From positions 25,954-89,953 of the forward strand of contig NZ_BMMV01000032.1 in the NCBI RefSeq assembly GCF_014646115.1: DNA of 64,000 nt, given 5' to 3'. The DNA comes from Streptomyces camponoticapitis. Lineage in GTDB: Bacteria; Actinomycetota; Actinomycetes; Streptomycetales; Streptomycetaceae. Positions 25,675 to 34,271 of the stretch are shown here, in pieces. The notes below the pieces were generated by a model. It worked only from the letters and a program-made list of their open reading frames with translations, did no database searches and was not told where the DNA came from. The position numbers and the translations under genes were made by a program. Position 1 is the first letter of the stretch; each line of letters starts with the position of its first letter.

Positions 25675-26952
25675 ATGTTCAGAGTGGGGGCCATGAATCC
25701 CATGGATGCCGACGGCACGGCCGAGGCCGTAGCCGCCCCCTTCGCCGGTACGTTCCCCCGGACCCTTCCCCGAGCCCTCGCGACCGAGGCCGTGCACGCG
25801 GGGCGCGAGGACCTCGCGCGGCTCGGTGTGCACGCGGCGCCGATCGATCTGTCGACGACCTACCCCTCCTACGACACCCGTGCCGAGGCCGCGCGGATAG
25901 ATGAGTTCGCCGCCACCGGCGCACGGCCCGAGGGACCGCCCGTCTACGCGCGCCTCGACAACCCGACGACGGCCCGGTTCGAGACGGCGCTCGCACGGCT
26001 GGAGGGCGCCGAGAGCGCCGTGGCCTTCGCCAGCGGCATGGCGGCGCTGACGGCCGTCCTGCTCGTACGGTCCGCCATGGGGCTGCGCCATGTCGTCGCG
26101 GTGCGGCCTCTGTACGGATGCAGCGACCACCTCCTGAACGCCGGGCTCCTCGGTACGGAGGTCACCTGGACCGATCCGGCGGGCATCGCCGACGCGATCC
26201 GCCCGGACACCGGGCTGGTGTTGGTGGAGACCCCCGCGAACCCGACGCTCGCGGAGGTCGACATCGCCGCCGTCGCACACTCCTGCGGCTCGATTCCGCT
26301 GCTGGTCGACAACACGTTCGCGACGCCCGTCCTGCAGCGGCCCGTGGAGCACGGGGCGCGGCTCGTCCTGCACAGCGCGACGAAGTATCTCGGCGGCCAT
26401 GGCGATGTCCTCGGCGGTGTGGTCGCGTGCGACGAGGAGTTCGCGCGGGGGCTGCGTCAGGTGCGGTTCGCGACCGGTGGTGTGCTGCACCCGATGGCCG
26501 GTTATCTGCTGCTGCGCGGTCTGTCCACGCTGCCGGTACGGGTACGGGCCGCCTCGGCCACGGCGGCGGACCTGGCCCGCAGACTGGCGACCGACCCGCG
26601 CATCGCCCGGGTGCACTACCCGGCCATCGGCGGTGCGATGGTCTCCTTCGAGGTGTACGGGGACCCGCACGAGGTGATCGCCGGTGTCCGGCTGATCACC
26701 CCGGCGGTGAGCCTGGGCAGCGTGGACTCGCTCATCCAGCATCCGGCCTCCATCAGCCACCGTGTCGTGGCGGAGGGAGACCGGCGGTCGGCCGGGGTGA
26801 GCGACCGGCTGCTGCGGATGTCGGTCGGCCTGGAGGACGTCGAGGACCTCTGGCGGGATCTGACCGAGGCGCTCAGCGCCCGGCCTGGTCGGGCAGAGCG
26901 ATCTCCTGAGTCCCGTACGGTGCCTCGTCCGTCCCCTTCAACCGGGCGGTGA
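25675..26952 (+). CDS. Cys/Met metabolism PLP-dependent enzyme (cystathionine gamma-synthase/lyase-like)
   Basis: A 425-residue fold-type I PLP enzyme of the trans-sulfuration family. Motifs: YARLDNPTTARFETALARLEG, FASGMAALTAVL, LVLVETPANPTLAEVD, LLVDNTFATPVLQRP, and SATKYLGGHGDVLGG with the PLP-binding Lys. The C-terminal VSLGSVDSLIQHPASISHRVV and RMSVGLEDVEDLWRDL are also family hallmarks. It could be a cystathionine gamma-synthase, gamma-lyase or methionine gamma-lyase; by eye I cannot decide. The divergent Lrp regulator favours an amino-acid-degrading role. The start may be ATG 25675 or ATG 25693 (MNPMDAD). Its last 80 nt overlap, on opposite strands, the 3' end of the next gene. Confidence 0.88.
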   Translation: MFRVGAMNPMDADGTAEAVAAPFAGTFPRTLPRALATEAVHAGREDLARLGVHAAPIDLSTTYPSYDTRAEAARIDEFAATGARPEGPPVYARLDNPTTARFETALARLEGAESAVAFASGMAALTAVLLVRSAMGLRHVVAVRPLYGCSDHLLNAGLLGTEVTWTDPAGIADAIRPDTGLVLVETPANPTLAEVDIAAVAHSCGSIPLLVDNTFATPVLQRPVEHGARLVLHSATKYLGGHGDVLGGVVACDEEFARGLRQVRFATGGVLHPMAGYLLLRGLSTLPVRVRAASATAADLARRLATDPRIARVHYPAIGGAMVSFEVYGDPHEVIAGVRLITPAVSLGSVDSLIQHPASISHRVVAEGDRRSAGVSDRLLRMSVGLEDVEDLWRDLTEALSARPGRAERSPESRTVPRPSPSTGR

Positions 26953-28294
26953 CGACGAGCGTGCCACCCTCTATCTGGTAGTCGAGGGGCAGACCGAGTC
27001 CGCGCATGGCGGCGACCATGCCGGTGTTGGACGCCTGCGTGACGGCGTACACGCTGGTGGAACCCGCCTCGACGGCGAGCGCGATGAGCCGGCCGAGCAG
27101 TTCGGAGCCGATACCGCGGCGCTGCCAGGCGTCCTCGACGATCAGCGCGACCTCGGTCTCGTCCCCGTCCCAGAGCAGATGGCCGAGCGCGACGAGCCGT
27201 CCGGACGCGGTCTGGACCTTGAGCGTCCGCCCGTGGCGCGGGCTCAGCAGATGGTCGAGATAGCGGTCGGTGTCGTCGACCGGCCCGTGGTAGCGCAGGC
27301 CCAGGGTGTGGTCCGAGCAGCGCTCGTGCATCGCCGACGCCGCGTCGACGTCGCTCTGGTCCGCGCGGCGCACGGTGATCGCGTTGCCCTCGGGCAGCGT
27401 CAGGACGTCCCGGCCGCGCGGGACACGCGGGCCGAGGCGCGCGTCGAGCTCGACCAGGGCGCGGGCCCTGGCGAACTCGGCCGGGGTGAACGGAAGGTGG
27501 TGGCGCTCGACGCTGATCACGCCGCCGTTCGGGTCGCGCATCCGCATCGTGGTGCCCTCCAGGACGCCCTCGACAGGGGCGTTCTCGCCGGTCGGGCGGC
27601 CGGTGAGGGTGGTTGCGGGAAGCGAGTGGATCGTGCAGCGGCCGAGCAACTGGCGCAGGGCGAGGGGCAGTTCGGCGGCGTCCAGGGCCGTACGGGTGGC
27701 GAGGCCGAGCACCCGGGTGGGCGCGTCGACGAGCTCGTGCGCGTCGGCGCGCTCGATCCAGATGTCGCTGCCGCCCGCGCGGGAGATCTCGTCGGTGAGC
27801 CGGCGCGCGGGCAGCGAGGCAGGCGCGCGCAGCAGGAACTCGTCCACGGTGCCGGTCGCCAGGGGGTGGGTCTGGAGGGTGAGGATGTCCACCCGGCGGC
27901 GGGCGAGGACCGTGCAGAGCGCGGCCAGCGAACCGGGGGCGTCGCGCACCGTGGCACGCATCCGCCACAGCGTGGTGGCACTGCCGGCCTCGGCGCCGGC
28001 ACCGGGCTCGGCGCCGGCCCGCGGGTCGCCCCACCTGCCCGACGGCGTGTCGGCGGGCCGCGCGTCGACCGGGTGTCCGCCGTGGTGGCGTGACCACCAG
28101 GTGTGGAACGCGGCCGTGATGGCCAGGGCGATCGCCGAGGCGACAAGCAGGATGGGGCCGTCCGGTCCGTGCACGATCATGTTCGCGACAGCGTCGGCGA
28201 CCGCGACCGCCGTGAACAGGGCGGCCAGTTCGACGAGATCCCGGCGCCAGTGGTGGGGGCGGCGGGCACTCTTCGATGAAGTCACATCGGTCAT
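26873..28294 (-). CDS. membrane-anchored ACT-GNAT acetyltransferase fusion
   Basis: A 473-residue multidomain protein. Residues about 20-70 form two membrane helices (VELAALFTAVAVADAVANMIV and ILLVASAIALAITAAFHTWW). After a Gly/Ala/Pro linker, residues about 108-145 look like an ACT domain (MRATVRDAPGSLAALCTVL). Residues about 305-450 are a GNAT domain: ITVRRADQSDVDAASAMHERC, a VEDAWQRRGIGSELLGRLIA acetyl-CoA loop (R-R-G-I-G) and SVYAVTQASNTGMVAAMRGLG. ACT-GNAT combinations suggest acetylation gated by an amino acid, as in known actinobacterial lysine acetyltransferases with regulatory domains, but the target is unknown here. It starts at ATG 28294. Confidence 0.8.
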   Translation of the reverse strand: MTDVTSSKSARRPHHWRRDLVELAALFTAVAVADAVANMIVHGPDGPILLVASAIALAITAAFHTWWSRHHGGHPVDARPADTPSGRWGDPRAGAEPGAGAEAGSATTLWRMRATVRDAPGSLAALCTVLARRRVDILTLQTHPLATGTVDEFLLRAPASLPARRLTDEISRAGGSDIWIERADAHELVDAPTRVLGLATRTALDAAELPLALRQLLGRCTIHSLPATTLTGRPTGENAPVEGVLEGTTMRMRDPNGGVISVERHHLPFTPAEFARARALVELDARLGPRVPRGRDVLTLPEGNAITVRRADQSDVDAASAMHERCSDHTLGLRYHGPVDDTDRYLDHLLSPRHGRTLKVQTASGRLVALGHLLWDGDETEVALIVEDAWQRRGIGSELLGRLIALAVEAGSTSVYAVTQASNTGMVAAMRGLGLPLDYQIEGGTLVVTARLKGTDEAPYGTQEIALPDQAGR

Positions 28295-28558
28295 GACCTC
28301 ACTGTGACCCAGTGGTGTTGCGCGATCACGAACGTACTGTGACTGATGGGTAAAAGATGCTTCTGTTCCCCTATCAACTACTTTTGGCTGATTTTTGACG
28401 CGAGCTGACCATTCCCCGCGAAGCAGCTGAGGAAGCCCGGGGGAGAGCGCGACCGGCGACGGTCGGGGGACGGGGGCTGTTCACCCGTCACACCGGCGAG
28501 GCTACCCCCTCCCGGACGCACGGGCACCTCGCGGTACCCGTGCTTCTCCAGGCGGGAA

Positions 28559-30163
28559 CTACTGGCCGACGCGGCCCGGCTTCAGCACCTTGGTGAACAG
28601 CACCTTGTTCCCCTGCGCCCGCAGGCGCACCGTCAACTCGCCGCTGCCGCCGTCGATGTCGACCTCGCCGAAGTACTGCGACGACTCCATAGGCGAGACG
28701 TTCGCCCGGTCCGGGGCCTGGACGAAGACGCGGTTCGGCCCGAACGTCGAGTCCAGCGCGTTCGCCTGGAAACCGCCTGCCGCCAGCGGGCCCGACACGA
28801 ACTCCCAGAACGGCGCGAAGTCCTTGAAGGCCGCCTTCTCCGGCTCGTAGTGCTGCGCCGACGTGTAGTGCACGTCCGCGGTCAGCCACACCGTGCCGGT
28901 GATCCGCCGGTGCTTTATGAACCGCAGCAGATCGGCGATCTGGAGCTCCCGCCCCAGCGGCGCGCCCGGGTCACCCTGCGCGACGGCCTCGATGTTCGCC
29001 GTGCCGTCCGGTACGACGAGACCGATCGGCATGTCGGCGGCGATCACCTTCCACACCGCGCGCGAACGCGACAACTCGCGCTTCAGCCATTCGAGTTGCT
29101 CGGCGCCCAGGATGCCCGTGGTGTCGTCGGCCTGCCGGCCGGGGGAGTTGGCGTTCCGGAACGAGCGCATGTCCAGGACGAACACGTCGAGCAGCGGCCC
29201 GTACCGCACCACCCGGTGCACCCGCCGGTCCTCACCGCGCGCCCGGAGCGTGGTCACGGGGAAGTACTCGCCGAACGCCTGGAACGAGCGCGCCGCCAGC
29301 ACGTCGACGTCCTTCTCCTGGTATCGGACGTCGTCCAGGATCTGGCCGGGGTACCAGTTGTTGCGCACCTCGTGGTCGTCCCACTGCACGATCGTCGGCA
29401 CCTGGGCGTTGAACCGGCGGACGTTCTGGTCGAGCAGGTTGTAACGGAACTGCCCCCGGTACTCGTTCAGCGTCTCGGCGACCTTCGACTTCTCCTCCGT
29501 GACGATGTTGCGCCAGATCCGCCCGTCCGGCAGCGTCACCGACGGCTCCAGCGGACCGTCCGCGTAGACGGTGTCGCCGCTGCACAGGAAGAAGTCCGGG
29601 TCGAGCCTGCGCATGTCGTCGTACGCGCGGTAGCCGCCGATGTCCGGGTTGATGCCCCAGCCCTGGCCGGCGATGTCGCCCGACCACAGGAAGCGCACCC
29701 CCTGCCGGCGCCGCGCCGGAGCCGTACGGAACGTGCCGTGCACCGGCTCGCCCGTACGCCGTGGATTGTCCGGATCGGCGAGCGTCACCCGGTAGTGCAC
29801 CTGCTCACCGGCGGGCAGTCCGCGCAGCGCAGTCGTCCCCGTGAAGTCGCTGCCGGCGCCGAGGATCGGGCCGTGCCACGTGCGGCTGTCGCGGAAGGAA
29901 CCGGTCGCCGAGGTCTCCACCACCATCCGCGCGGGACGGTCGGAACGGATCCACACCAGACCGGAGGACGAGGTGACATCGCCCACCTGGACCCCCCAGT
30001 CGGCGCTCGGCCGGCCGGAGAGCGCCTGGGCGGGTGCGGCGCCGGCGACGGTCCCGGCCACGACGGCGGCGGTCGTCGGCAGGGCCAGTGCGGCGGAGGC
30101 GCCGAGGGAGCCGCGCAGTACGGTGCGGCGGTCCGTGGCGGGATTCCGGGGGCTGTTCGTCAT
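28559..30163 (-). CDS. phoD: Alkaline phosphatase D (PhoD), Tat-exported
   Basis: A 534-residue secreted phosphodiesterase/phosphomonoesterase. The N-terminus carries a twin-arginine signal (RRTVLRG at 12-18, hydrophobic stretch, AQA cleavage region). A fibronectin-like PhoD_N domain follows, then the metallophosphatase core with FLWSGDIAGQGW, FFLCSGDTVYADGP, VQWDDHEVRNNWYPG and TADVHYTSA, which supply the Ca/Fe ligands of PhoD. It scavenges phosphate outside the cell. The ATG at 30163 has AGGAGG 8 nt upstream. I could not identify PhoP boxes with confidence in the 208-nt upstream gap. Confidence 0.92.
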   Translation of the reverse strand: MTNSPRNPATDRRTVLRGSLGASAALALPTTAAVVAGTVAGAAPAQALSGRPSADWGVQVGDVTSSSGLVWIRSDRPARMVVETSATGSFRDSRTWHGPILGAGSDFTGTTALRGLPAGEQVHYRVTLADPDNPRRTGEPVHGTFRTAPARRRQGVRFLWSGDIAGQGWGINPDIGGYRAYDDMRRLDPDFFLCSGDTVYADGPLEPSVTLPDGRIWRNIVTEEKSKVAETLNEYRGQFRYNLLDQNVRRFNAQVPTIVQWDDHEVRNNWYPGQILDDVRYQEKDVDVLAARSFQAFGEYFPVTTLRARGEDRRVHRVVRYGPLLDVFVLDMRSFRNANSPGRQADDTTGILGAEQLEWLKRELSRSRAVWKVIAADMPIGLVVPDGTANIEAVAQGDPGAPLGRELQIADLLRFIKHRRITGTVWLTADVHYTSAQHYEPEKAAFKDFAPFWEFVSGPLAAGGFQANALDSTFGPNRVFVQAPDRANVSPMESSQYFGEVDIDGGSGELTVRLRAQGNKVLFTKVLKPGRVGQ

Positions 30164-30371
30164 CGATGTGCCTCCTGCGGCGGGATCGGTGCGGGCTTCG
30201 GTACGGGTTCGCGTGCCGGCTTCCGTGCGAACGCCGGCGGCGGTGCGCGGAGAGGGCCAGGTGTGGGGGTGGTGCGCCTGGCGTGACGTGCCATACGTAG
30301 CGCCCGGCGGCGGCCGGTACACGAACCCCGGGTGAACAACCCGCCCGCGGGTGCGGTGCGGACAGCCCCGA

Positions 30372-31853
30372 TCAGCCCCGCCCGACCGCCCGCGCCAGCA
30401 GCCCCACCCCGCGCGTGATGTCGGACGGCGACTGGTGCGCGTACCCCATGACCAGCCGGACCCGGCCGTCGTCCGGCCGAGCGGTCCCGTGGTACGCCAG
30501 CGGGCGCAGCGCGACTCCGGCCGCCGCGGCCCGCGCGAGGAAGCGCACCTCGGGGCCGTAACTCTCCGGCAGCAGCGCGATGATGTGCAGGCCCGCCGCG
30601 ATGCCGCTGACCTCGGTGCCGGGGAAGTGCTCGTCCAGCGCCGCTGTCAGCGTGTCCCTGCGCCGCTGGTACGCGGCTCGGCAACGGCGCAAGTGGCGGT
30701 CGTAGCCGCCCTGTTGAACGAAGTCCGCGAGCAGTGCCTGCTCCAGCACGGGATTGCCCAGGTCCATGGTGCGCTTGCGCTCGACCAGTTGCTCGGTCAG
30801 CTCCTCCGGCGCCAGCAGCCAGCCGATCCGCAGCCCGGGAGCCATCGACTTGCTGACCGAGCCCATGTACGCGACGCGCTCCGGGTCCAGACCCTGCAGC
30901 GCGCCGACGGGCGCCCGGTCGTAGCGGAAGTCCCCGTCGTAGTCGTCCTCCAGGACGAAGCCGTCCACCGACCGTGCCCAGTCGAGGAGTTCGGTCCTGC
31001 GCGCCGCCGAGTACGCGATACCGGAGGGGTACTGATGGGCGGGGGTCGCCACCACCACCCGTACGCCCGACCGCGCCGCCGCGCCCGGCACCAGGCCCTG
31101 CGAGTCCAGCGGAAGCAGGACCGGACGCAGACCGGCCGCGCCGAGCACCGCGCTGTTCTCGGGGCTGCCGGGATCCTCCAGCCCCACCGACCGGACCCCG
31201 TGTCCGTGCAGGGCGAAGCCGAGCAGCGTCATCGCCTGCGCCACCCCCGAACAGACCAGCAGCCGCTCCGGATCGGCCACCACGCCGCGCCGCCGGGTCA
31301 GGAGCGCCGCCAGCGCCGTACGCAGCTCCGGCAGGCCGCGCGGATCCGGGTAGCCGAGTGCCCGGTGCGGCAGTCTCGCCAGCACGGCCCGGTGCGTGGC
31401 GCCCCACGCGGCGCGCGGGAAGAGCGCGAGGTCCGGTGTGCCGGGTACGAAGTCGGCTCGCGCGCCGGGCGTGCGGGGCGCCCGGTCGCGGGTCTTCCGG
31501 GCCGCCGCGCGTACGGCGTCGCCCACCCAGGTCCCGGAACCCCGCCCGCTGCGCAAGTAGCCCTCGGCGGTGAGCTGTTCGTACGCGTCCGTGACCAGGC
31601 CCCGCGAAACACCGAGATCCGCGGCGAGTTCACGGCTCGACGGCAGCCGCGTGCCCGCGGCGAGCCGCCCCGACCGCACCGCCTCGCGCAGGGCCGACTG
31701 AAGCACGCGCCCACGACGCCGGGCGGGCGCGGAGGCGAGCAGCGCGTCCCACGCGCCTGCCCAGGAACGCGGGCCGCCCGCATCACCCTCGTTCTCGCCG
31801 GCCGCACCGCTGTCCGCCGCGCTCTCACCTGTACTGGTCCCCGACACCGTCAT
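30372..31853 (-). CDS. MocR-type PLP-dependent transcriptional regulator (GntR HTH + aminotransferase)
   Basis: A 493-residue fusion protein. The N-terminal GntR winged helix covers about residues 35-100 (LREAVRSGRLAAGTRLPSSRELAADLGVSRGLVTDAYEQLTAEGYL). The C-terminal class I aminotransferase-like domain contains YPDPRGLPELRTALAALL, LVCSGVAQAMTLLG, the PLP Lys in MGSVSKSMAPGLRIGWL and RLVMGYAHQ. MocR proteins include PdxR, which controls vitamin B6 synthesis, and others that control amino-sugar or taurine use. No pdxST genes are adjacent in this window, so the target is uncertain. The start could be ATG 31853 or an upstream frame from 31883; neither has a strong ribosome binding site. It is divergent from the HutC-type regulator. 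Confidence 0.88.
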   Translation of the reverse strand: MTVSGTSTGESAADSGAAGENEGDAGGPRSWAGAWDALLASAPARRRGRVLQSALREAVRSGRLAAGTRLPSSRELAADLGVSRGLVTDAYEQLTAEGYLRSGRGSGTWVGDAVRAAARKTRDRAPRTPGARADFVPGTPDLALFPRAAWGATHRAVLARLPHRALGYPDPRGLPELRTALAALLTRRRGVVADPERLLVCSGVAQAMTLLGFALHGHGVRSVGLEDPGSPENSAVLGAAGLRPVLLPLDSQGLVPGAAARSGVRVVVATPAHQYPSGIAYSAARRTELLDWARSVDGFVLEDDYDGDFRYDRAPVGALQGLDPERVAYMGSVSKSMAPGLRIGWLLAPEELTEQLVERKRTMDLGNPVLEQALLADFVQQGGYDRHLRRCRAAYQRRRDTLTAALDEHFPGTEVSGIAAGLHIIALLPESYGPEVRFLARAAAAGVALRPLAYHGTARPDDGRVRLVMGYAHQSPSDITRGVGLLARAVGRG

Positions 31854-32000
31854 GGAAGTGGACCCTAAGGGCTGTCCCGACACCCCGGGTTCCCGTCCCC
31901 GGCGCTCTCACCTGCTGATGCTGTCGTTTCACGCCAAAGCTGCGAACTCTGCGTGAACGATCTGTGGCACAGTGCGATTCTGTCGGGGATGCCCGCAGGA

Positions 32001-32014
32001 TTGGTCTTGACCAA
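32001..32014. promoter_or_regulatory. HutC/GntR-type operator candidate (dre-like)
   Basis: TTGGTCTTGACCAA has perfect 6-bp arms (TTGGTC/GACCAA) around a 2-nt centre. It resembles the GGTCTAGACC core bound by HutC-family regulators such as DasR. It lies 100 nt upstream of the HutC-type regulator gene, consistent with autoregulation. A second tight palindrome, ACTCTC-G-GAGAGT, follows at 32031-32043. Confidence 0.5.
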
Positions 32015-32113
32015 GGCGGTCGGCCGTCCTACTCTCGGAGAGTTAGTGCAGGAACCTTTAATAAACAAGTGCATGGAAAAGCCGCCGGGACACGGCGATT
32101 GCGGAGGATCACG

Positions 32114-32878
32114 GTGGGGACCACGCAGCTCGAAACGGTGCCGGAACCGAAGTACTGGCACCTCAAGACCGTGCTGGGCGAGGCGCTGGACACCGATTTC
32201 GCGGTCGGGGAGGTCCTTCCCAACGAACGTGACCTCGCCGCGCGCTTCGGAGTCGCGCGCGCCACGCTCCGCCAGGCACTCGAACAGCTCGAACTCGAAG
32301 GCCGGTTGCAGCGCCGCCGCGGCGTGGGCACGACCGTCGCGCCGCCGCGTATGGGTGTCGACGTGTCGACCACCCAGCAGGAGTGGCCGGGCGCGGACCC
32401 GGACGCGTGGCAGCCCGTCGACTCGGTCTCCGCCGCACCGCCCGCGGCCGTTGCCAAGATGCTCGGGACGGACGCGGCCGACGAGGTCCACACGGTCCGC
32501 AGGACACGCGTGACGCACGGGCAGACCGTGGCGGCCGAGCTTCTTTACGTGCCGTCGGCGTCGGTGCCCGAACTGCCCGCCATAGACATTCCCTCGGGCC
32601 CCGCCCGCGCGCGCAGCGTGCTGCGTGAGCTCCAGCGGCTCGGCATGGAGGGCCAGGACCGCGCGGTGGAACTGGGCTCGGCCCGGGTGGACGACGCCAA
32701 GGAGCTCGACCGGCTGCCCGGCGCGCCCGTCCTCGTCGTCACCACCCGCTATCTCGCCGGGGGCCGTACCGCCGCCGTCTCGGTGGCGACCTACCGCGCC
32801 GACACCTGCCGGCTCACCTTCGGGGACACCGGCGACGTGGAGATAAGCCACCACACCGACGAGCGCAAGGCCTCCTGA
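32114..32878 (+). CDS. GntR-family regulator, HutC subfamily (UTRA domain)
   Basis: A 254-residue regulator. The GntR winged HTH spans about residues 12-75 (KTVLGEALDTDFAVGEVLPNERDLAARFGVARATLRQALEQLELEGRL), ending in the GVGTTVAPPRM linker. The UTRA ligand domain follows from about 90 (VDSVSAAPPAAVAKMLG, VRRTRVTHGQTVAAELLYVP, VLVVTTRYLAGGRTAAVSV). HutC-type proteins sense sugars, amino sugars or amino acids. The GTG at 32114 is fixed by GGAGG 8 nt upstream; the frame is open another 150 nt but that part is the operator-bearing leader. Probably autoregulated through the site at 32001-32014. Confidence 0.9.
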   Translation: MGTTQLETVPEPKYWHLKTVLGEALDTDFAVGEVLPNERDLAARFGVARATLRQALEQLELEGRLQRRRGVGTTVAPPRMGVDVSTTQQEWPGADPDAWQPVDSVSAAPPAAVAKMLGTDAADEVHTVRRTRVTHGQTVAAELLYVPSASVPELPAIDIPSGPARARSVLRELQRLGMEGQDRAVELGSARVDDAKELDRLPGAPVLVVTTRYLAGGRTAAVSVATYRADTCRLTFGDTGDVEISHHTDERKAS

Positions 32879-32899
32879 ACCGGCCGCTCTTCACACCTT

Positions 32900-32929
32900 C
32901 GGCCCGTCGCCTGTCTCAGCGGCGGGCCG
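32900..32929. terminator. terminator-like hairpin between convergent regulators
   Basis: CGGCCCGTCGC (32900-32910) pairs with GCGGCGGGCCG (32919-32929) with one mismatch and an 8-nt loop. It overlaps the last codons of the convergent ROK gene. Confidence 0.45.
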
Positions 32930-34073
32930 TCACCGTCCCGTCGACGGCGAACAGCTGCTCCTCGACATGGTCCAGGGCGAGGCGCAGCGCGCCCGTCGCC
33001 ACCGCGGCCTCGCCGAGCAACGACAGCGTCACCTTCGGCGGGCGCAGACAGTACCGGGACAACTCGTCGCGCAGCGGGTCGAGTACGCCGTCGAGACCGG
33101 CCGCCCAGCCGCCGATCACCACCAGCTCGGGGTCGAGCGCCAGCACCAGCGCGGCCACGTCGTGCACCAGCCGCTGGATGAACCGCTCCATCGCCTGCCG
33201 CGCCCCGGTGTCCCCCTGCTTCGCCAGCGCGAAGACGCGGGCCACCGCCCGCTCGTCGAGCGGATGCAGCGGCTCGTCGGTCGTCGACAGCAGCGTCTCC
33301 GGCGTCACCTCGCGGCCCAGCAGATGCAGCGCCCCGATCTCACCGGCCGCGCCGCCGAAACCGCGGTGCAGCCGGCCGCCGATCAGTGAGCCGGCCCCCG
33401 GACTGAGACCCGCGAGGACGAACACGATGTCGTCCGAGTCGGTGGCCGCGCCCTTCCAGTGCTCGGCCACGGCCGCCGCGTTGGCGTCGTTCTCCACCAG
33501 CACCGGACATCGGAACGAGCGCCGCAGCCGCTCGCCGAGCGCCAGGCCCGTCCACTCGGGCAGCGCCGTACCGAGCCGCACCGTCCCGTCGGCCTCCACG
33601 ATGCCGGGGGAGCCCACGCCGACGGCCCGCAGCGAACTGCGCGCCACTCCCGCGCGGCGCAGCACATCGGCGACGACGACCCGCACCCGGTCCAGCCGCT
33701 CGTCCGCCGACGCGGTCTCCGTCGCCTCGCGCGAACTGGCGCCGATGATCCGGCCGTCGAGACCCGACAGCAGCGCGGCGACCCGGTGCGGCCCGATCTC
33801 TATGCCCAGCAGATGCCCCGCCTCGGCCCGGAACCGGAACCTGCGCGCCGGCCGGCCCTGTCTGCGGGCCTCACCCTCGCCCGGCGCCGACTCCACGACC
33901 AGCCCGAGCTCCATCAGCCCTTCGACGACACCTTCCACCGTCGGCCGCGACAGACCGGTGATCCGGGTCAGATCCGTGAAAGTGGGGCAGTCGGCCCCCC
34001 GCAGGGCGTGCAGCACCACGGCGGAGTTGATCCGCCGCAACAAGGAAGGGTCCCCGCCGGTCAGCCGCCCCAC
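32916..34073 (-). CDS. ROK-family transcriptional regulator, no zinc motif
   Basis: A 385-residue ROK protein with an N-terminal winged HTH (LRRINSAVVLHALRG, FTDLTRITGLSRPTVEGVVEGLMELGLV) and a sugar-kinase-like fold. The phosphate and sugar motifs are seen as GIEIGPHRVAALLSGLDGR, VGVGSPGIVEADGTV, VENDANAAAVAEHW and GFGGAAGEIGALHL. The usual ROK C-x-C-G-x-x-G-C-x-E zinc motif is absent after GEIGALHL. Such proteins usually repress sugar-uptake genes and respond to a sugar or its phosphate. The GTG at 34073 is preferred for its GGGAGGA site 7 nt upstream; the frame stays open to 34253 without ROK similarity. No sugar genes adjoin it. Confidence 0.87.
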   Translation of the reverse strand: MGRLTGGDPSLLRRINSAVVLHALRGADCPTFTDLTRITGLSRPTVEGVVEGLMELGLVVESAPGEGEARRQGRPARRFRFRAEAGHLLGIEIGPHRVAALLSGLDGRIIGASSREATETASADERLDRVRVVVADVLRRAGVARSSLRAVGVGSPGIVEADGTVRLGTALPEWTGLALGERLRRSFRCPVLVENDANAAAVAEHWKGAATDSDDIVFVLAGLSPGAGSLIGGRLHRGFGGAAGEIGALHLLGREVTPETLLSTTDEPLHPLDERAVARVFALAKQGDTGARQAMERFIQRLVHDVAALVLALDPELVVIGGWAAGLDGVLDPLRDELSRYCLRPPKVTLSLLGEAAVATGALRLALDHVEEQLFAVDGTVTARR

Positions 34074-34271
34074 GGTATGTCCTCCCAGCTCGTGCGCGTG
34101 TCTGCCGGATGGTACTCGGTGGTCGCCGAGGCGGCTAACGGACGACGGAAAGGCATCCGGAGCGTGCCGTAACGCGGCTTTCGCGGCCGGGAGACAGCCG
34201 GGAAGCGGGAGCGCAACGGCCGATCGCGACGGGCACCGGACGGCTTCCCGCATCCGCTGAACGGGTCGTCC

